From: Streptomyces sp. LBL
Lineage (GTDB): Bacteria > Actinomycetota > Actinomycetes > Streptomycetales > Streptomycetaceae
Length of the DNA stretch: 64,000 nucleotides
Assembly (NCBI RefSeq): GCF_029893585.1
Contig: NZ_JARXYX010000014.1
Coordinates: 1 to 64,000, forward strand
Reading direction: 5' to 3'
Shown here: one piece after another, positions 63,765 to 64,000 of the stretch
Layout of the letters: each line of letters opens with the position of its first letter
Numbering within the stretch: the stretch's first letter is position 1
Made by a program: the position numbers and the translations under genes
Notes under the pieces: generated by a model
Databases searched by the model: none
What the model was told of the DNA's origin: nothing
What the model saw: the letters and a program-made list of their open reading frames with translations, nothing else

Positions 63765-64000
63765 GTGTCCTCTTCCATCTCCGCGCCCGAGGGCATCATC
63801 AACCCGCCGATCGACGAGCTCCTCGAGGCCACGGACTCGAAGTACAGCCTCGTGATCTACGCGGCCAAGCGGGCCCGCCAGATCAATGCGTACTATTCGC
63901 AGCTCGGCGAGGGACTTCTCGAGTACGTCGGTCCGCTCGTCGACACTCACGTCCACGAGAAGCCGCTCTCGATCGCTCTTCGCGAGATCAACGCCGGTCT
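63765..64000 (+). CDS. rpoZ: RNA polymerase omega subunit, 3' end beyond window
   Basis: This is a partial gene: 78 codons are visible of about 90. The reading starts at GTG 63765 after a GGAAGG ribosome-binding site: VSSSISAPEGIINPPIDELL, then ATDSKYSLVIYAAKRARQIN with the omega signature K-Y-x-L-V-x2-A-A-K-R-A-R-Q-I, and ends at KPLSIALREINAG where the window stops. Omega helps RNA polymerase assembly and, in some bacteria, forms part of a ppGpp site. Confidence 0.95.
   Translation, partial: MSSSISAPEGIINPPIDELLEATDSKYSLVIYAAKRARQINAYYSQLGEGLLEYVGPLVDTHVHEKPLSIALREINAG

Overview
The window is chromosomal DNA of a Streptomyces or very close relative. It has very high G+C, many GTG and TTG starts, and dense 1 to 8 nt start/stop overlaps. 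It carries Streptomyces marker genes (bldD, the sIHF nucleoid protein gene, pimA and a phosphatidylinositol-phosphate synthase), and the gene order matches what I remember of the S. coelicolor interval from about SCO1478 to SCO1532. I cannot name the species. Most of the window is conserved core genome, with almost no mobile DNA.

Layout from left to right. (1) 0-6.2 kb, more variable: a large membrane protein with an (Ala-Pro)n microsatellite, an SRPBCC protein, tRNA-Val(CAC), a DEDDh exonuclease, and a translationally coupled pair (a DUF4365 nuclease-fold protein and an unknown 410-residue partner). (2) 6.2-14 kb: thrS, a potassium channel, a HIT hydrolase, a membrane protein and an EF-G-like GTPase. 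(3) 14.2-17.6 kb: the phosphatidylinositol/PIM start cluster (PI-phosphate synthase, acyltransferase, pimA) and a LemA-like protein. (4) 17.7-29.5 kb: pdxS-pdxT, yebC, ruvCAB, yajC-secD-secF, apt and relA. (5) 29.6-37.7 kb: a DUF349 protein, a cyclophilin, an MBL hydrolase, hisS, a decayed ABC ATPase, a VKOR protein, rarA and rpsD. (6) 37.9-47.6 kb: two envelope or coiled-coil proteins, alaS, ruvX, mltG, and the shikimate genes aroE, aroC, aroK and aroB. (7) 48.1-51.4 kb: a P-loop kinase, an M24-like protein, efp and nusB. (8) 51.6-62.5 kb: bldD, diverging from a complete UMP operon pyrR-pyrB-pyrC-(membrane protein)-carA-carB-pyrD-pyrF. (9) 62.7-64.0 kb: the sIHF gene, gmk and the start of rpoZ, which is cut by the window end.

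Functional themes are translation and tRNA charging (thrS, hisS, alaS, efp, rpsD, EF-G-like, tRNA-Val), protein export (YajC/SecD/SecF), Holliday-junction processing (RuvABC, RuvX, RarA), nucleotide supply and the alarmone response (apt, relA, gmk, rpoZ, pyr operon), aromatic amino-acid supply, and developmental control (BldD, sIHF).

Items most worth a second look: an aroK frame that runs without a stop into aroB; four 22-31 bp tandem-repeat arrays, each starting at or just after the 3' end of a gene; two orphan hairpins resembling IS200/IS605 right ends or omega-RNA 3' ends; a pseudogene whose Walker A motif is broken by a visible 10-bp duplication; a match to the PyrR-binding-loop consensus just before the pyrR ribosome-binding site; and the DUF4365 pair. 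All calls come from reading the sequence and recalled family knowledge. No searches were run.
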